Assembly (NCBI GenBank): GCA_027922465.2
Contig: BQMF02000373.1
Location: 310,001-374,000 of the forward strand
Reading direction: 5' to 3'
From: Turritopsis dohrnii
Lineage: Eukaryota > Cnidaria > Hydrozoa > Anthoathecata > Oceaniidae
DNA: 64,000 nt
A program made the position numbers and the translations under genes. The notes under the pieces are model-generated. The model worked only from the letters and a program-made list of their open reading frames with translations. It made no database searches and was not told where the DNA came from. Of this stretch, positions 34,764 through 46,579 are shown one piece after another. Position 1 is the stretch's first letter, and the number at the start of each line of letters is the position of its first letter.

Positions 34764-35974
34764 AATGCATATTACCACTTGAATCTTTTCATGGAGTTTA
34801 TAAATAAAGCAATTGTGCACGAAAAGACAAATGACACAATAAAACTTTGTTAGGATCCGTATTACAATGTTCTTTTCAAACATGCTTCATATGCTTCATC
34901 CTAGCACATATTACACTCCAAATTTTCAAATTATATGTCTTGGTTATTTTGAACAATGTCATCTTTTCCAATGTGAATTTAACTCTAATCGGTCCCACAC
35001 AGTGGTAACTTGATCGAGCATTATACAGTGACTAATAATTTGATACAGTCTGGAATTCACCAAATTACTCCTTTCTTTAATTTATTAAACTTAATGTTAT
35101 TCTCAACCACTTCAATTCACTATGACATTTCGGAGCCAGAAAAACAGTTTTATTAAACATAATCGCTCGCCAATATCTTGCGCATGATGTTTATACTTTC
35201 AGTTAATATATCGGAATGTAGACAGTTCGGGTCAATTCAGCCACAAGTGAAGTAATTTTGTGGTTTCAATGACAATTTCATTTGTTCAATTTTTTTTCAA
35301 TATCTTCAACTTTCAGTATAATATTTATTAAATGAAACAAGATTCACAAAAATGCGACTATATATTTCCCCAAAGTTGCGAAGCTTTTGCCAATTATTGT
35401 GTGTACATTGACAACCATAAGAAAAATATGCATCATCAAATAACCACAATGGTATAACTACCATCAATGTCATACTCAGATAAAAATGTTGTCCTTACTA
35501 ATCAGGGTGGAATTGAATTTAATACCACAAAACAACTTATTTTGAACTTATTAAGAAATGAAGATGTTCATGGTCAAATGATAATGTTTCTCTTATAAAT
35601 TTTGCTGAGTAATACTTTCCCTTAAACAACTAAATATCAACAACTGCACCAATGTGTAAGGCAATTTTAGCATAAAAAACATATGATCTTTATTGTTGCA
35701 GAAGCTTGACATCCTTTATACCATAAAATCACGACAAAACAATAATTCAACGGAAGACACTTGCACTTGCTTTTTGTAACTCAGATAAAACTATCTTACA
35801 ACATTACACAATCAAATTTGTATACAGATTTACAAAAGAAGAAAAGAATACTTTGAGTTAGACATATCAGCAAGTAACTATAACCTTAAGAAAGATATTG
35901 GCAAAGAACTCAATACCAGTTGGTAGAGTCAAAGTAAATATATACTCATTTATTTAAAATTTAAAAACATAAAA

Positions 35975-36019
35975 ATACATGACTTTAAGTTTCATGCATA
36001 TCGCAATCATCAGATGTAT
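35975..36019 (-). ncRNA. Hammerhead ribozyme motif (minus strand)
   Basis: Reverse-complement twin of the motif at 36038-36082: stem I (6 bp), CTGATGA at 36013-36007, GAAA at 35993-35990 and a GTC cleavage triplet at 35983-35981. The two motifs are arranged as an inverted repeat with about an 18-nt spacer. Confidence 0.6.
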
Positions 36020-36037
36020 ATAGATGTACAAACTTTT

Positions 36038-36082
36038 ATACATCTGATGATTGCGATATGCATGAAACTTAAAGTCATGTAT
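36038..36082 (+). ncRNA. Hammerhead ribozyme motif (plus strand)
   Basis: All conserved core positions are present: stem I ATACAT (36038-36043) pairs perfectly with ATGTAT (36077-36082); CTGATGA is at 36044-36050; stem II is TGC/GCA around a GATAT loop (one T-T mismatch at its base); GAAA is at 36064-36067; a short stem III (A-T, C-G, T-A with a TAA loop) precedes the GTC triplet ending at 36076, the predicted cut site. Minimal type I hammerheads with tiny stem III are known from Penelope-like elements and retrozymes. Confidence 0.65.
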
Positions 36083-37879
36083 TTTTATGTTTTTAAATTT
36101 TAACGAATAAGCAAATAACTACCAAAAGCAATAAAAAGCACTTCAAATTAGCACTTCAAATTTGGACAGAAGAGTTATTTTCAAAAAAGAGATAGGCTTA
36201 AAGTGACAATTTATAAAATTGAATTCAAGTATTCAGAATAAACATCTCTGTTCAAAAAAAATATGTGCACACCATTATTTTTTATTTGATAAAAATGACC
36301 ATTGTAAATCCCAAATGAAAAAAAAACAACAGGACCCAATGGGAGAACAGAATTTATTTATTTGTATATATTGTATATTGTAAATATGTAAATTTTGAAT
36401 TGGTTCATCCTGTATAAACATTCGTCAATAATAATAATAATAATAACAGATTTCGGTACTGAAAATAGACTACACATCCATAAACAAATCACTAAAAAGC
36501 TGAAACTAGACGTTTCGTGTTCTGGCTTGATTTGATTAACAGATTGTTTGTTGGATTGTGCTTTGATTTATATACGTTTGTTGTCTGTGTAAAGAAAATT
36601 GACAGTATTTTCTTAAAATACCAGGTATATACAGTATCAAAACAGTATAGGTGATCATGGAATTTCTGTTGTCAGATTAAATGACTATCCCCAGGGAAGC
36701 ACATTTTTTGACCAGATTCTTTCCATTGTGTCTCAATCTTGTCTGTTATGTTATTATACGTAATTGGTTTTCTGACGTTCTAATTGCATATACAACATCA
36801 CATTTTTATTTGCGTTTTTACTAATGTACTTTTTGAATTAACACTGGTTGAACCGGTTGTTTTCCAGATAAAAAAGGTTTCCTTTTATAGCTGTACATCA
36901 TGTGCTTTCAGTTCACATTATATCAGGACGTAAAATAAAAATAAATCTTCAGCCTGTATTGATAATGAATTTTCGCCTTTGCACTGAAATCACAGCTTCA
37001 ATGGTTTGCTGTTCCAAGCATTTCATTACCAATCATCATCATCAATCATAGCGTTTTTGTCATCAAACAAAACAATATTTTTTTGTTTTTTACACGTTTC
37101 TTCAAAAGTTTTTACGAAACCTTTTAAGACAATACTGAACTAAAACAATTAATTTCCATCACTTCACGTTGAATTCTCTTGAATCATTTTAAAAGCTAGT
37201 GGGAAAATCAAAAATCTTCTACAGCCCATCCGCACTGACTGAAAAAACATGGCGTTTACTTGACTGTAGACTAGCCTCTTTTCTTATCTACTTTGGCGAC
37301 TAGGTGAAAATTACATTTTGAAACGTGGCTATAAAAGTGAACAGAGAAGAAGAAGAAGAAGAACGAGGAGAAGAAGAAGGAAAATGCCGGTTTTAACATA
37401 ATATTTCGCCCTATGGGGAAATATATAATGAGCATGTTTCATGGATTTTTTGATAAGACGTATTCACCAGTAATGTTGATACTACATACATTTCTGTTGT
37501 GATATTGAAAGTTTTTTCACAGCACAGTTTTGTTTATTATCAATCCTTCATCTTCTTTTTCGAGAACTTTTCCAAGAGTCAACTAAACATAAATATTTCC
37601 TACAAGGAATGTTCTCATGATAATATTTCCATGGCAATAGTAGATAAAGACAGGAAAGAAGTCTAAGAAAGAAGATTCTACAAAGCTACTTCTACAACTT
37701 CCTCAAAACGTAAACGAAAACTTTTCACGAGCATATGTGTGCATATTTTTCAATATAGCTCCCACATAACATTTCTTTATGAAATTTCTGTTTGATTTTT
37801 TTTTGTCTAAAGCATTTCAATGATTCTTCTTTTTAGTAAAATTAGTATTTTAATTAGTATTTATTTTTGATTTTCATTT

Positions 37880-38071
37880 TGTTTTAATCTTGTGGAATTG
37901 TCACAAGATGAAATAGAAGATAGATATATTTATTTCATTAAGAGGAATCTTATTCTATTAGACCCTAAAACTAGGCTGTTAGTGGCTAAATGTATGACTG
38001 TTGTATGGCATTTTAGGGATCTAAAATTTAGAAAAAATTTGCCAAAGTCCTTCTTCTGGGCTGAGTTTTGA
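37880..38071 (+). CDS. Candidate coding remnant, unrecognised
   Basis: An open plus-strand stretch ending in TGA at about 38071 encodes SQDEIEDRYIYFIKRNLILL, then DPKTRLLVAKCMTVVWHF and RDLKFRKNLPKSFFWAEF. Composition looks protein-like, but no family is recognised. It could be an upstream exon of the gene ending at 38885, or mobile-element debris. Nothing else is seen in 37438-37879. Confidence 0.25.
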   Translation, partial: CFNLVELSQDEIEDRYIYFIKRNLILLDPKTRLLVAKCMTVVWHFRDLKFRKNLPKSFFWAEF

Positions 38072-38370
38072 CTATTTATGTATCTGTCACTTGATACAAA
38101 TTTAGCAACTATATTAGAATATGTAAACCATGTAAACCATTGCTTGTCGGGTGTTTGATTGAAGTTGTTTTCGATAAATATCATGGTATTTTTTCATCAT
38201 AATGTTGGTATTATCATGGTATATCATGTTTTTTTTCTGCAATGAGATGAGAACCATGGACTACAATCCACTTGTACTAATGGAATTTTAAGATGTTCTA
38301 AACATTTGATAAATATTTCATAAGAGATTGCCCAACTGCAATAGTTTAACGAATGTGAATTTTGTTTTAG

Positions 38371-38640
38371 ATAATCGGATGCTAGCTTATCATGCAGAGT
38401 TGGAATATTCTAGTGGTTCTGCTGAAGGAAAACATCTCTATCAGAAGTTATTGCAGTATGATGAAGAAATGGTGAAAAGAAAATTTGCAACTTGTACTTG
38501 GTCTGATAGACCTTTCCTTGGCTGTATGATGCACATGCTGATTAATATGTCGGAGAAGGAAAAAACAGATTTGATTGCTGTAATTCAGTCTGATTATTCC
38601 ATTGAGCTTGAGAAATTGCAGCTTTATTCTTATACAGAAG
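38371..38640 (+). CDS. Exon X1a: unrecognised helical domain
   Basis: 270 bp between acceptor TTTTGTTTTAG and donor GTTTGT, with both edges in phase 1 (90 codons). It encodes NRMLAYHAELEYSSGSAEGK, a long amphipathic stretch (HLYQKLLQYDEEMVKRKF), then DRPFLGCMMHMLINMSEKEK and a tail ending LQLYSYTEG. Predicted mostly alpha-helical. It has a close paralogue at 59396-59668 and more distant ones at 42928 and 61388; the shared core is LAY, a polar helix, then SDRPxLxCMMxM. The length is compatible with a Death-fold domain, but no subfamily is identifiable. It comes just before a candidate terminal exon at 38758. Confidence 0.7.
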
Positions 38641-38757
38641 GTTTGTTAATTTTACTTAAAAATTCATATAACACGAAGACATTGCAGAAAAGTCCCTCTG
38701 TAATAATTCTTGCTATTAACCTGTCATTTTGTCTGTCTTGGAAAGGTGTGGATTAAG

Positions 38758-38885
38758 TCGAAAAACAAAACATTGACGATTTTCAACTGAATGAACTGAA
38801 TGAAGAAGATGAAGAAAATTCAAAGTCAATTACGGATAAAGTTGACCCTGATTTCGAAATAGACTTTGAAGATATCGTTTTGTAA
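38758..38885 (+). CDS. Candidate terminal exon after X1a
   Basis: After a 117-bp interval from X1a, a phase-1 open segment encodes VEKQNIDDFQLNELNEEDEE, then an acidic tail ending FEIDFEDIVL and TAA (38883-38885). The upstream pyrimidine-rich stretch (TTTTGTCTGTCTTGG) could serve the AAG acceptor at 38757. The phase matches the X1a donor. If used, one transcript ends here and X1a is a penultimate exon. No clear counterpart follows X1b: a strong acceptor at about 59993 would give a stop within three codons. Confidence 0.4.
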
Positions 38886-38916
38886 ATTCTTTAGCTGTTA
38901 TCAAAAATGTGTTTTT

Positions 38917-39008
38917 GGATTTCTGCGTAAGCAAGAAATACTTTACGATCGTCCGTGTTTTTTGGATTTCTGCGTAAGCAAGAAATACTTTACGATCGTC
39001 CGTGTTTT
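38917..39008 (+). repeat. 47-bp tandem pair, GGATTTCTGCGTAAGCAAGAAA
   Basis: Two nearly identical units start at 38917 and 38964; a single related unit is at 6892-6935. Each contains a TTTCT-GC-GTAA-GC-AAGAAA hairpin and the palindrome ACGATCGT. Both locations lie immediately upstream of a family A Helitron-like element. Confidence 0.75.
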
Positions 39009-39018
39009 TCTGTTTTCA

Positions 39019-40224
39019 TCTTACTGTCCAAACCTACGCATTTTTGTTTCTTAAATTTCATTGGTTCGTAAAAAAGCCGTCTCAATCGTGATTGGTGCAT
39101 AATGCCCAATTTCTACGAAAGGGTGCTAATATAGCCACCATAACTTCAATAGCGACAGTTTATTGGCTGATTTTCGCCATGCCATGTGATCGTCCACAAA
39201 ACGTTTTGAAAATGGCAGCGAAAGAACGTTTGTAGTTTGCTAAAAGTTTCTTTGATGGAAATATGGATTTAAAAGAAGTTAATACAGCTTATAATTTTAT
39301 GTAAAGAATTGCATTACGGTTGGGAACTTATCATGTTCACAAAATTAAATTACAGTGTGGTTATTCTGTTTTTTGAAAGAAGTTTTCTTGAAGTTTAAAA
39401 TATGAAAACAGTGCCCCAATACATGGTGTGTGGAAAAAAAGGTATTTCTTGTTTTAGTTTTGCTCCAAGCCTTTTTAAATATGAAAGACCTTCGTGTATT
39501 TTGTATGTGTATGCATGGTTGAAGTCAATTTTTAGAAGCTTTTGGATTTTTAAAGCTCAGCTTAGCTTCCTTTCAGCTCCTCCCCAACATCACCAACATA
39601 TGCACTTTATACAGCTATTTATACTATATTTAGTAGCAATTTTTGGATGTATTCTGGCTATATCAGCTTATCTCTTTTCTTCCTACGTATGTTGTATTTT
39701 TTTTTAACTTTTAGATTAGATATGAGCTTTAATTTCTAAGTAATTATTATTGTGATATTTATATTTTTCATTCTGAGGAGATCAATATAGAAGCTTTATA
39801 TATTAGTTTGTGCTGCCCAAAGGATATGTTGGTTACCGCCAGTATACACAATCTTTTTATAGGATTCGTTATATTTAATGTGGTTAAATTAAAGTTTCGT
39901 ATTGTGTCGATGCACTTTTTTGGAGTACGTGGGTGGCAAATATCCAGTAACAATCATTCAGGTTATTCGTACAAAAAAACAGATCTTCATAAATGATCTC
40001 CGCGATAGCATAAAGAAAAGCCCCTTTTTTATGTTATGGTAGGCTGACTTTCTTGACGAACATTGTCAGTCGTATCAATATTTTTGTTTATTTAATGCTG
40101 ATGCTTCTCGAGCTGAATGATGTGACTGTCTTAGTTTTGCAGGACTAGTGTGCTAGTGTTGCATTTTTGCGGCATTTTCAGCAGCAAAGCTTGCAGAAAT
40201 CCTTCTGCCCGGTCGGGCATCTTG
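39019..40224 (+). mobile_element. Helitron-like element, family A, copy 5
   Basis: 1.2 kb, nearly identical to copies 3 and 6, with start TCTTACTGTCCAAACCTACG and double-hairpin TCTTG end. It sits between X1a and DD1a of the duplicated gene series. It has no counterpart between X1b and DD1b. Confidence 0.65.
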
Positions 40225-40236
40225 TCTGTTTTTTCA

Positions 40237-41442
40237 TCTTACTGTCCAAACCTACGCATTTTTGTTTCTTAAATTTCATTGGTTCATAAAAAAGCCGTCT
40301 TAATTGTCATTGGTGCATAATGCCCGATTTCTACGAAAGGGTGCTAATTTAGCCACCTCCACTTAAATAGCGATAGTTAATTGGCTGATTTTCGCCATGC
40401 CATGTGATCGTCCACAAAACGTTTTAAAAATGGCAGCGAAAGAACGTCTGTAGTTTGCTAAAAGTTTCTTTGATGGAAATATGGCTTTAAAAGAAGTTAA
40501 TACAGCTTATAATTTTATATAAAGAATTGCATTACTGTTGGGAACTTATCATGTTCACAAAATTAAATTACAGTGTGGTTATTCTGTTTTTTGAAAGAAG
40601 TTTTCTTGAAGTTTAAAATATGAAAACAGTGCCAATATACATGGTGTGTGGAAGAAAAGGTATTTCTTGTTTTATTTTTGCTCCAAGCCTTTTTAAATAT
40701 GAAAGACCTTCGTGTATTTTGTATGTGTATGCATGTTTGAAGTCAATTTTTAGAAGCTTTTGGATTTTTAAAGCTCAGCTTAGCTTCCTTTCAGCTCCTC
40801 CCCAACATCACCAACATATGCACTTTATACAGCTATTTATACTATATTTAATAGCAATTTTTGGATGTATTCTGGCTATATCAGCTTATCTCTTTTCTCC
40901 CTACGTATGTTGTATTTTTTTTAACTTTTAGATTAGATATGAGCTTTAATTTCTAAGTAATTATTATTGTGATATTTATATTTTTCATTCTGAGGAGATC
41001 AATATAGAAACTTTATATATTAGTTTGTGCTGCCCTAACGATATGTTGGTTACCGCCAGTATACACAATCTTTTTATAGGATTCGTTAAATTTAATGTGG
41101 TTAAATTAAAGTTTCGTATTGTGTCGATGCACGTTTTTGGAGTACGTGTGGGTGGCAAATATCCAGCAACAATCATTCAGCTTATTCGTACAAAAAAACA
41201 GATCTTCATAAATGATCTCCGCGATAGCATAAAGAAAAGCCCCTTTTTATGTTATGGTAGGCTGACTTTCTTGACAAACATTGTCAGTCGCATCAATATT
41301 TTTGTTTATTTAATGCTGATGCTTCTCGAGCTGAATGATGTGACTGTCTTAGTTTTGCAGGACTAGTGTGCTAGTGTTGCATTTTTGTGGCATTTTCAGC
41401 AGCAAAGCTTGCAGAAATCCTTCTGCCCGGTAGGGCATCTTG
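40237..41442 (+). mobile_element. Helitron-like element, family A, copy 6
   Basis: Follows copy 5 head to tail with a 12-bp T-rich spacer; same termini and length. The recurring 96-103-codon ORF (40620-40931) is hydrophobic but not otherwise supported. 41443-42443 downstream contains a partial repeat of the hAT-like element interior (41864-42014) and no gene. Confidence 0.65.
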
Positions 41443-42443
41443 TTCGTTTTTGCTATCTTTTTGCTTTGCTCAGCAAAACTCCAAACTGTTGTTTGGTTGA
41501 CTTTGTTTTTTTCTAGCTAAGATGCACAATCCAGCAGGGGGCAAAAACCTTTTCAAAGTCGTTAAAAACGTTATAATGTTAACAAGATTTTGTTGACTTT
41601 GAAGAAGTCTTACTACCAAGGACTCTACCGTACAGATTATACAGTTACTATACAGTTATTTATTTTTTATATTATAATAAAGTTCTTTACAAAGCCAATG
41701 AAAGTGTGCCTAAATCCATAGTGGGAAACAGAAAATTATTTTTTCTGGGTGTGACTTAAAAAGATACTCCTATAAACATACAAAACATGCTCAACTTGAT
41801 TATTCAATTGATAAGATAACTTAGGTATATTAGCCCATTATTCCCCAAATGTTCTGTTGCTAGGAGGAACGACCACAGTTGGTAAGGTAATTTTGAAATT
41901 TCCTTTGTTATAGGAATTCATATAAAAGAATATGAAAATGTAAGTGGTACCAGTGGGACTCATTTTCATGTTATTCAATAAAAATAAAAAAACACCTTAG
42001 TTTCCAACTCCTTCTTTTAACTTTTAATGGGAAAAAAATAAAAAATTTTGGTAAGTGGTTTAACGGGTGTGCAGACAAACACTCGCCATTTCGTGTTTGG
42101 GCGTGTGCGAGTGTGATCGCACACCTTTGCTGACCAGGCCTGGATGTGAAAAGTATAAGCACTTAGAATACTAAGTTATGATCGGTGAAATTTTCATTGT
42201 TATCGCCCGTTTTTTTCAACGTAACGATCTTGTGATTGTCAGACTTAAAAACGTAATTTTAAGCGCTGTCATGTTAACCAATGATCAAACTAAAAGTGCG
42301 GCGTATATGCACACACTGAAGAAAAGTTAGAAATAAACAGTTTTAAAAATTTCATTTGCTTATATCAAAGAAATTACAAGAAAAGTGATTCTAAAGTAAG
42401 TATGGAGTAATCTTATTACACTTTAATATTTTTATATTGTTAG

Positions 42444-42752
42444 GTGAAGGGAAAGAAGAATGTCTCTGTGATGCAGACGACCGTAATCGAATCTTTAAAA
42501 CAATTTGTGAAGAGGCTGCTGAGGAATGGAGATTGATTGGTCATTTCTTATTAGATTTTAATGTCATTCAAACCGTCATCGCATGCTTTCCTGATAACGT
42601 AAAAGAAAGACTTCAAACCATATTAGAAACGTGGTACCAATCTGCAGCTCCGGAGAGAAGTACATGGTTGCATTTAAAATCAGTTCTGATTTTCCTGAGG
42701 AAAGAAAATTTAGTATCAAAAATTGAAAATGGCGTGTACGATGACATTATAG
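42444..42752 (+). CDS. Exon DD1a: Death domain
   Basis: 309 bp between acceptor TATATTGTTAG and donor GTAAGT, both edges in phase 1 (103 codons). It encodes a Death domain, the six-helix interaction fold used in apoptotic and innate immune signalling. The pattern is IFKTICEEAAEEWRLIGHFL (helix 1-2 with the Trp typical of Death domains), a DFNVIQTVI segment, DNVKERLQTILETWYQ (helix 4 with the mL..W signature), then TWLHLKSVLIFLRKENLVSK (helices 5-6). The exon therefore encodes one domain and can be duplicated without shifting the frame. The paralogue at 60778 is about 80 percent identical by eye. No ATG is in the exon, so an upstream exon must supply the start. About 200 bp upstream is also conserved between copies (42230-42440 with 60600-60777). 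Confidence 0.85.
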
Positions 42753-42927
42753 GTAAGTTTATATGAAATCTGTTGAAAGAAAATAAATTAATAGAAAGCG
42801 CAACAATTGTGCTCCGTCAACCAGCGTCAACTTTGCTTTACCCCCTCCCCCTCTGCTGATGTTGAAAACACCGACCTTATTGACTGTATAATGGTCATGA
42901 AAGTATTAAGTTAAATTCTCCATTTAG

Positions 42928-43188
42928 GTTATCAAATGTTGGCCTACGTCATAGACAAACGCTTCTCTGACAATCTGTCAGAAGGAAAGAAGTTTTGCAA
43001 CAGACTTTTCCAGAACAACATGGATGTTGGACGATTTCAATTTCTTTCACAATATGACAGACCTGTTTTGGATTGTGTCATGTACATGATGACAAATTTT
43101 TCCAAAAAGTATGAGATGTATGACATTATAATGGAGGATCTTTTAATAAACCCAAAAGATGTGCAATTTCCTCCATTTGATGTAAAAG
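42928..43188 (+). CDS. Exon X2a: unrecognised helical domain
   Basis: 261 bp, acceptor TCTCCATTTAG, donor GTTTGT, phase 1 at both edges (87 codons). It encodes YQMLAYVIDKRFSDNLSEGK, a KFCNRLFQNN helix, QYDRPVLDCVMYMMTNFSKK and a tail PPFDVKG. It is related to X1 through the LAY start and DRPxLDCxMxM core, so X1 and X2 probably arose by an older duplication. The partner at 61388 differs by few residues. It lies 175 bp after DD1a, consistent with one transcript. Confidence 0.75.
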
Positions 43189-46100
43189 GTTTGTTCAATG
43201 TAAAATTCTTATCTTTTTCAAATGCTTTGTTTATATTCAATGGGACTTTCGTTTTCTGGTTTAATGTAATTTAGAAATTTACGTGGGTATTAAGTTCACT
43301 TCATGCTTGTTAACAAGAGGATAGTACAATTGGGAGTCTATTGTTACCGTTTGAGGCATATTTCCAAGCACTTTCAGCTACTGCCGTTCTGTTTGTGAAG
43401 ATTGAGTTTAAAAACAGTTTGCTGGCGTCCAGGGGGCAATGTCTCCACAAGCCATGATTTCCATGATTTCAGACAGCTTTTAAATCACTCTGACTTTTCA
43501 GAATATCAACATATAGTTGGGTATAATCACTTTGCTCTTATTCTGCAGAGCTCCTGCCCAGAAGATCTTCAGATTTAGTATAACAAAAACATGACTACAC
43601 TCGTGGACAAACGTCCGCGATATTTCCGCCATTTTTAAGGAAAAATTATCTCTGCCACCAAAGGAGGTTCGCGTTATTTGATGACGAACTCTAGAGTCTT
43701 CTCACCAGAAAAAAAGAGAAGAAGACATAAAGGCACGAACAAACAATCCTCAAAGCTTAAAACTGTTGATTTAAAAATCACAGCCAGAAGAACCCGTGGC
43801 GCTCTAGAGTGGCTGAGAATCTCGCTAGGCCAAATGCTGTACAAACAATCCAAAGACTGTGGATGAAATGGACTTTTGTCATGTTTTTGCAGAACACATA
43901 AGTACAAAGTTGAGATTGAAAATGTCTTATAAATCTTTTGAGTTTCAAATTTGTAGGATTGAGTTTTGAAAGTCAATTAAGGATTGAGTTTCTACGACCG
44001 TTATACGTTAGTACAAATGCTTGGAAATATGTCTGAACGGTTTACTCTGCAGAACCACAGTTTCTTAAGTTTCTTATCATTCTCTTTGTGTGTGTTCTCT
44101 AAAACAAGGCTGTGGGTTTGTTCATAACAATGATATATGTTGAAATTAAAAATGATAATTATTAATAGTGACTAAATATTCATATGTTACAAAGTAACTG
44201 AAATTTATATTCTATATGTAAAATTTGGTAGAAAAATAATAATAATGTGCTTCGTGAAAAACTAGAGACAAAGAACAAAAAGAAATGAACCTAACAGCTT
44301 GTCTGAGTGTGAGTGTTGGTTGCAGGCAGTAGGCACAAGACAAATGTCGATAAAAACAAATCACGTAAATGGCTCATTGAGTCGAGAGCATTCTATAGTC
44401 GGGAATATAATACAGACCCATAAATAGGTAAATACATTTACTTATTTACAAAATGCTGACCTAACTTTATAAATATTCTATAAATACATTGCGAAAGTGT
44501 TGAAATGAAGAAATGCCTTATTTTCTACAGAGATTTTGGAATTATTTAAATTTTTGTATCCGGACATATCTATCAGCTATTGTCAAAGGACGTCCTTATT
44601 GTAGGCAGCTTGCTTTAGTAGCAAACTTTGCCAAAACCATCACTACATTAATCTGTGGCACTTGGACACTGTTTCTTCTCTGGCATTAATTGGGAATCCC
44701 GAAGAGAACCATGAGTTCTGTTCCTATAGCTGCTGTTGCTGCCGCTTACTCAGCGTTGCGATGCCAGGATTTGAGATCAATTATTTGGATCAGGTCAGCA
44801 GTTATTTGCTCATCCAGGTGTGTATGAGGTGTCTGCAAGTCATCAGCAACAAGTAATGTTAGCTTTAATGAAGTTCCAATACTTGAAAAAGCTTAAATTG
44901 GCAATGACTGTCAATTCAGCTGAATAACGTGTCAGTGAACTTATTTCATTCCATTTTGCCTTGCTCTTTCCAGTGACCTCCTTGCATGTTGTTAGCATTC
45001 CGTAATTTCTGGTTTGCTTCAGATCATAACCGATATTACTTCACCATCTTTGTCAGATTATAATTAATAGGATCAGCAATGGTAAGTTTGTCAATTTCGA
45101 TCGCTTCTTCATCAGTTTCAGCCCTGTAAGAGTTCGCATTGCAGATTTTGTTGGATTTTTACCGTCTTTGTCGTTGATAGCTTGCCAGTCATGTTTCCCT
45201 AGTGTAATGAAATTTCTTCTTGAATAGTCTCGTTTCATTAGATCTCACTTTGCTTCTCATCATGGTTATGAGAAAATTATTATTTCTGACTTTGTGTCAC
45301 AATGCATTAACCATTGTCTTTTTGATTTCATAATATGTGGGTGTACTGAGTCCTTGGCCTTCTGAGGTTTTGGGCCAAATAATGTCTTTAAAGGGGAATC
45401 AAACCTTAGGATAAAATTTTGTAAATTCATTCAAAAAACCAAACTTAAAAAAATAAAACTTGTTTGAGTAATTCGTAATTCGTCATAATTGAACCCAAAA
45501 ACATTAGCGCTGAGGTCCAAGACAGAAGCCGTAGTCACGTGATATAACATGTATTAAGCTCAAGTTCGATCATAGAAAAGTGATAAGGATTGCAAACAGT
45601 GAAACAGAATATCACCAAAGATATGTAATACTACTGACATGGAAGACGAAGTGCTTGAGAGTTTAGGGTGCTATCTAAACAAACCCTAAAGACAAGAAGA
45701 ATAATCGAATAATAAGACTTGATGAACCTCTAGTCGATAAAAAGCAAGGTAAAGGCAGTGAAGAGGAAGACCTTGATATAAGTAGGCTTAATAACTCACA
45801 TTGGTGCAGAACTGTGTGATTTATAACAGTTTGACATAGATTGAATGTAAATGCTTCCAAAAGAATGTGACTCTCTTAAATGATAAACACGATAACATTT
45901 AGTGTATCACTTGACATCCAGACTTTGTTTGAATCGAATAGTTTTAGAAACTGCCTTAGCATGATATCGATGTTGTCATCAAAATTTCAAAAATTTGCTT
46001 GCATACATAAATAATTAAGCCATAAATTATGCATTTTTTAAATATCTTTACATCTTCATGTTGTTGCATGACTGTCTCTTCCCCAGGCATTCAGAAAAAC

Positions 46101-46579
46101 AAATAAACAAGGGTGGGTTTATGATACCTGATAAATTTTCGTCACTCTAACAAATTCAGGAAAAAAATATATGTTTAGTATATAAGATAATTACATGGCG
46201 TTGTTTTTTCGATTTGGAAGTAGCTTAGATATCAATGATTTGTGCAACTCGTTTTTTTCCCTAATAAAATTGTGACTTGACTAGAGGATTTAATGGGGAA
46301 AAAAATTGGGGATTGATTCCCCTTTAACATCAAAATATATGTTTTGATGCTAACGAAAGGTACAATAAACATACATAAATCAAACTTAAATTAACTTAAA
46401 AAATCTAGTGTCACAGTGGCTATTCTAATCTAAAATTAATTGTCATTTCAATGAAATACTCCGCCGCTGTGTAAGTATGTCGGTCTATTTTCCATTTACA
46501 TCACTCGGTACTATTACTAGTACTTTGAACAGGTCGTTCGACTGTCTTGTAGTGATTACCTGAACAATCCTTATCGTCT

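Larger units (their letters stand above)
35338..37437 (-). mobile_element. Helitron-like element, family B, copy 3 (complete form)
   Basis: Read on the minus strand, it starts near TATATATTTCCCCATAG (37437) and ends with the subterminal inverted block, a TCGCA-TTTT-TG(T)GA hairpin and TCTTG (ending 35338). The same 3' hairpin and TCTTG end occur at 6885 (+) and 55909 (-). It is 2.1 kb and has no coding capacity. It carries an inverted pair of hammerhead-like motifs (35975-36082) that differs from the insert in copy 2, so these look like secondary Penelope-tail insertions. (GAA)n at about 37348-37380. Confidence 0.6.

Noticed and set aside
43674..43976. Opposing ORFs at 43674-43976
   Set aside because: No domain, no splice signals in phase and no counterpart in the second intron copy.
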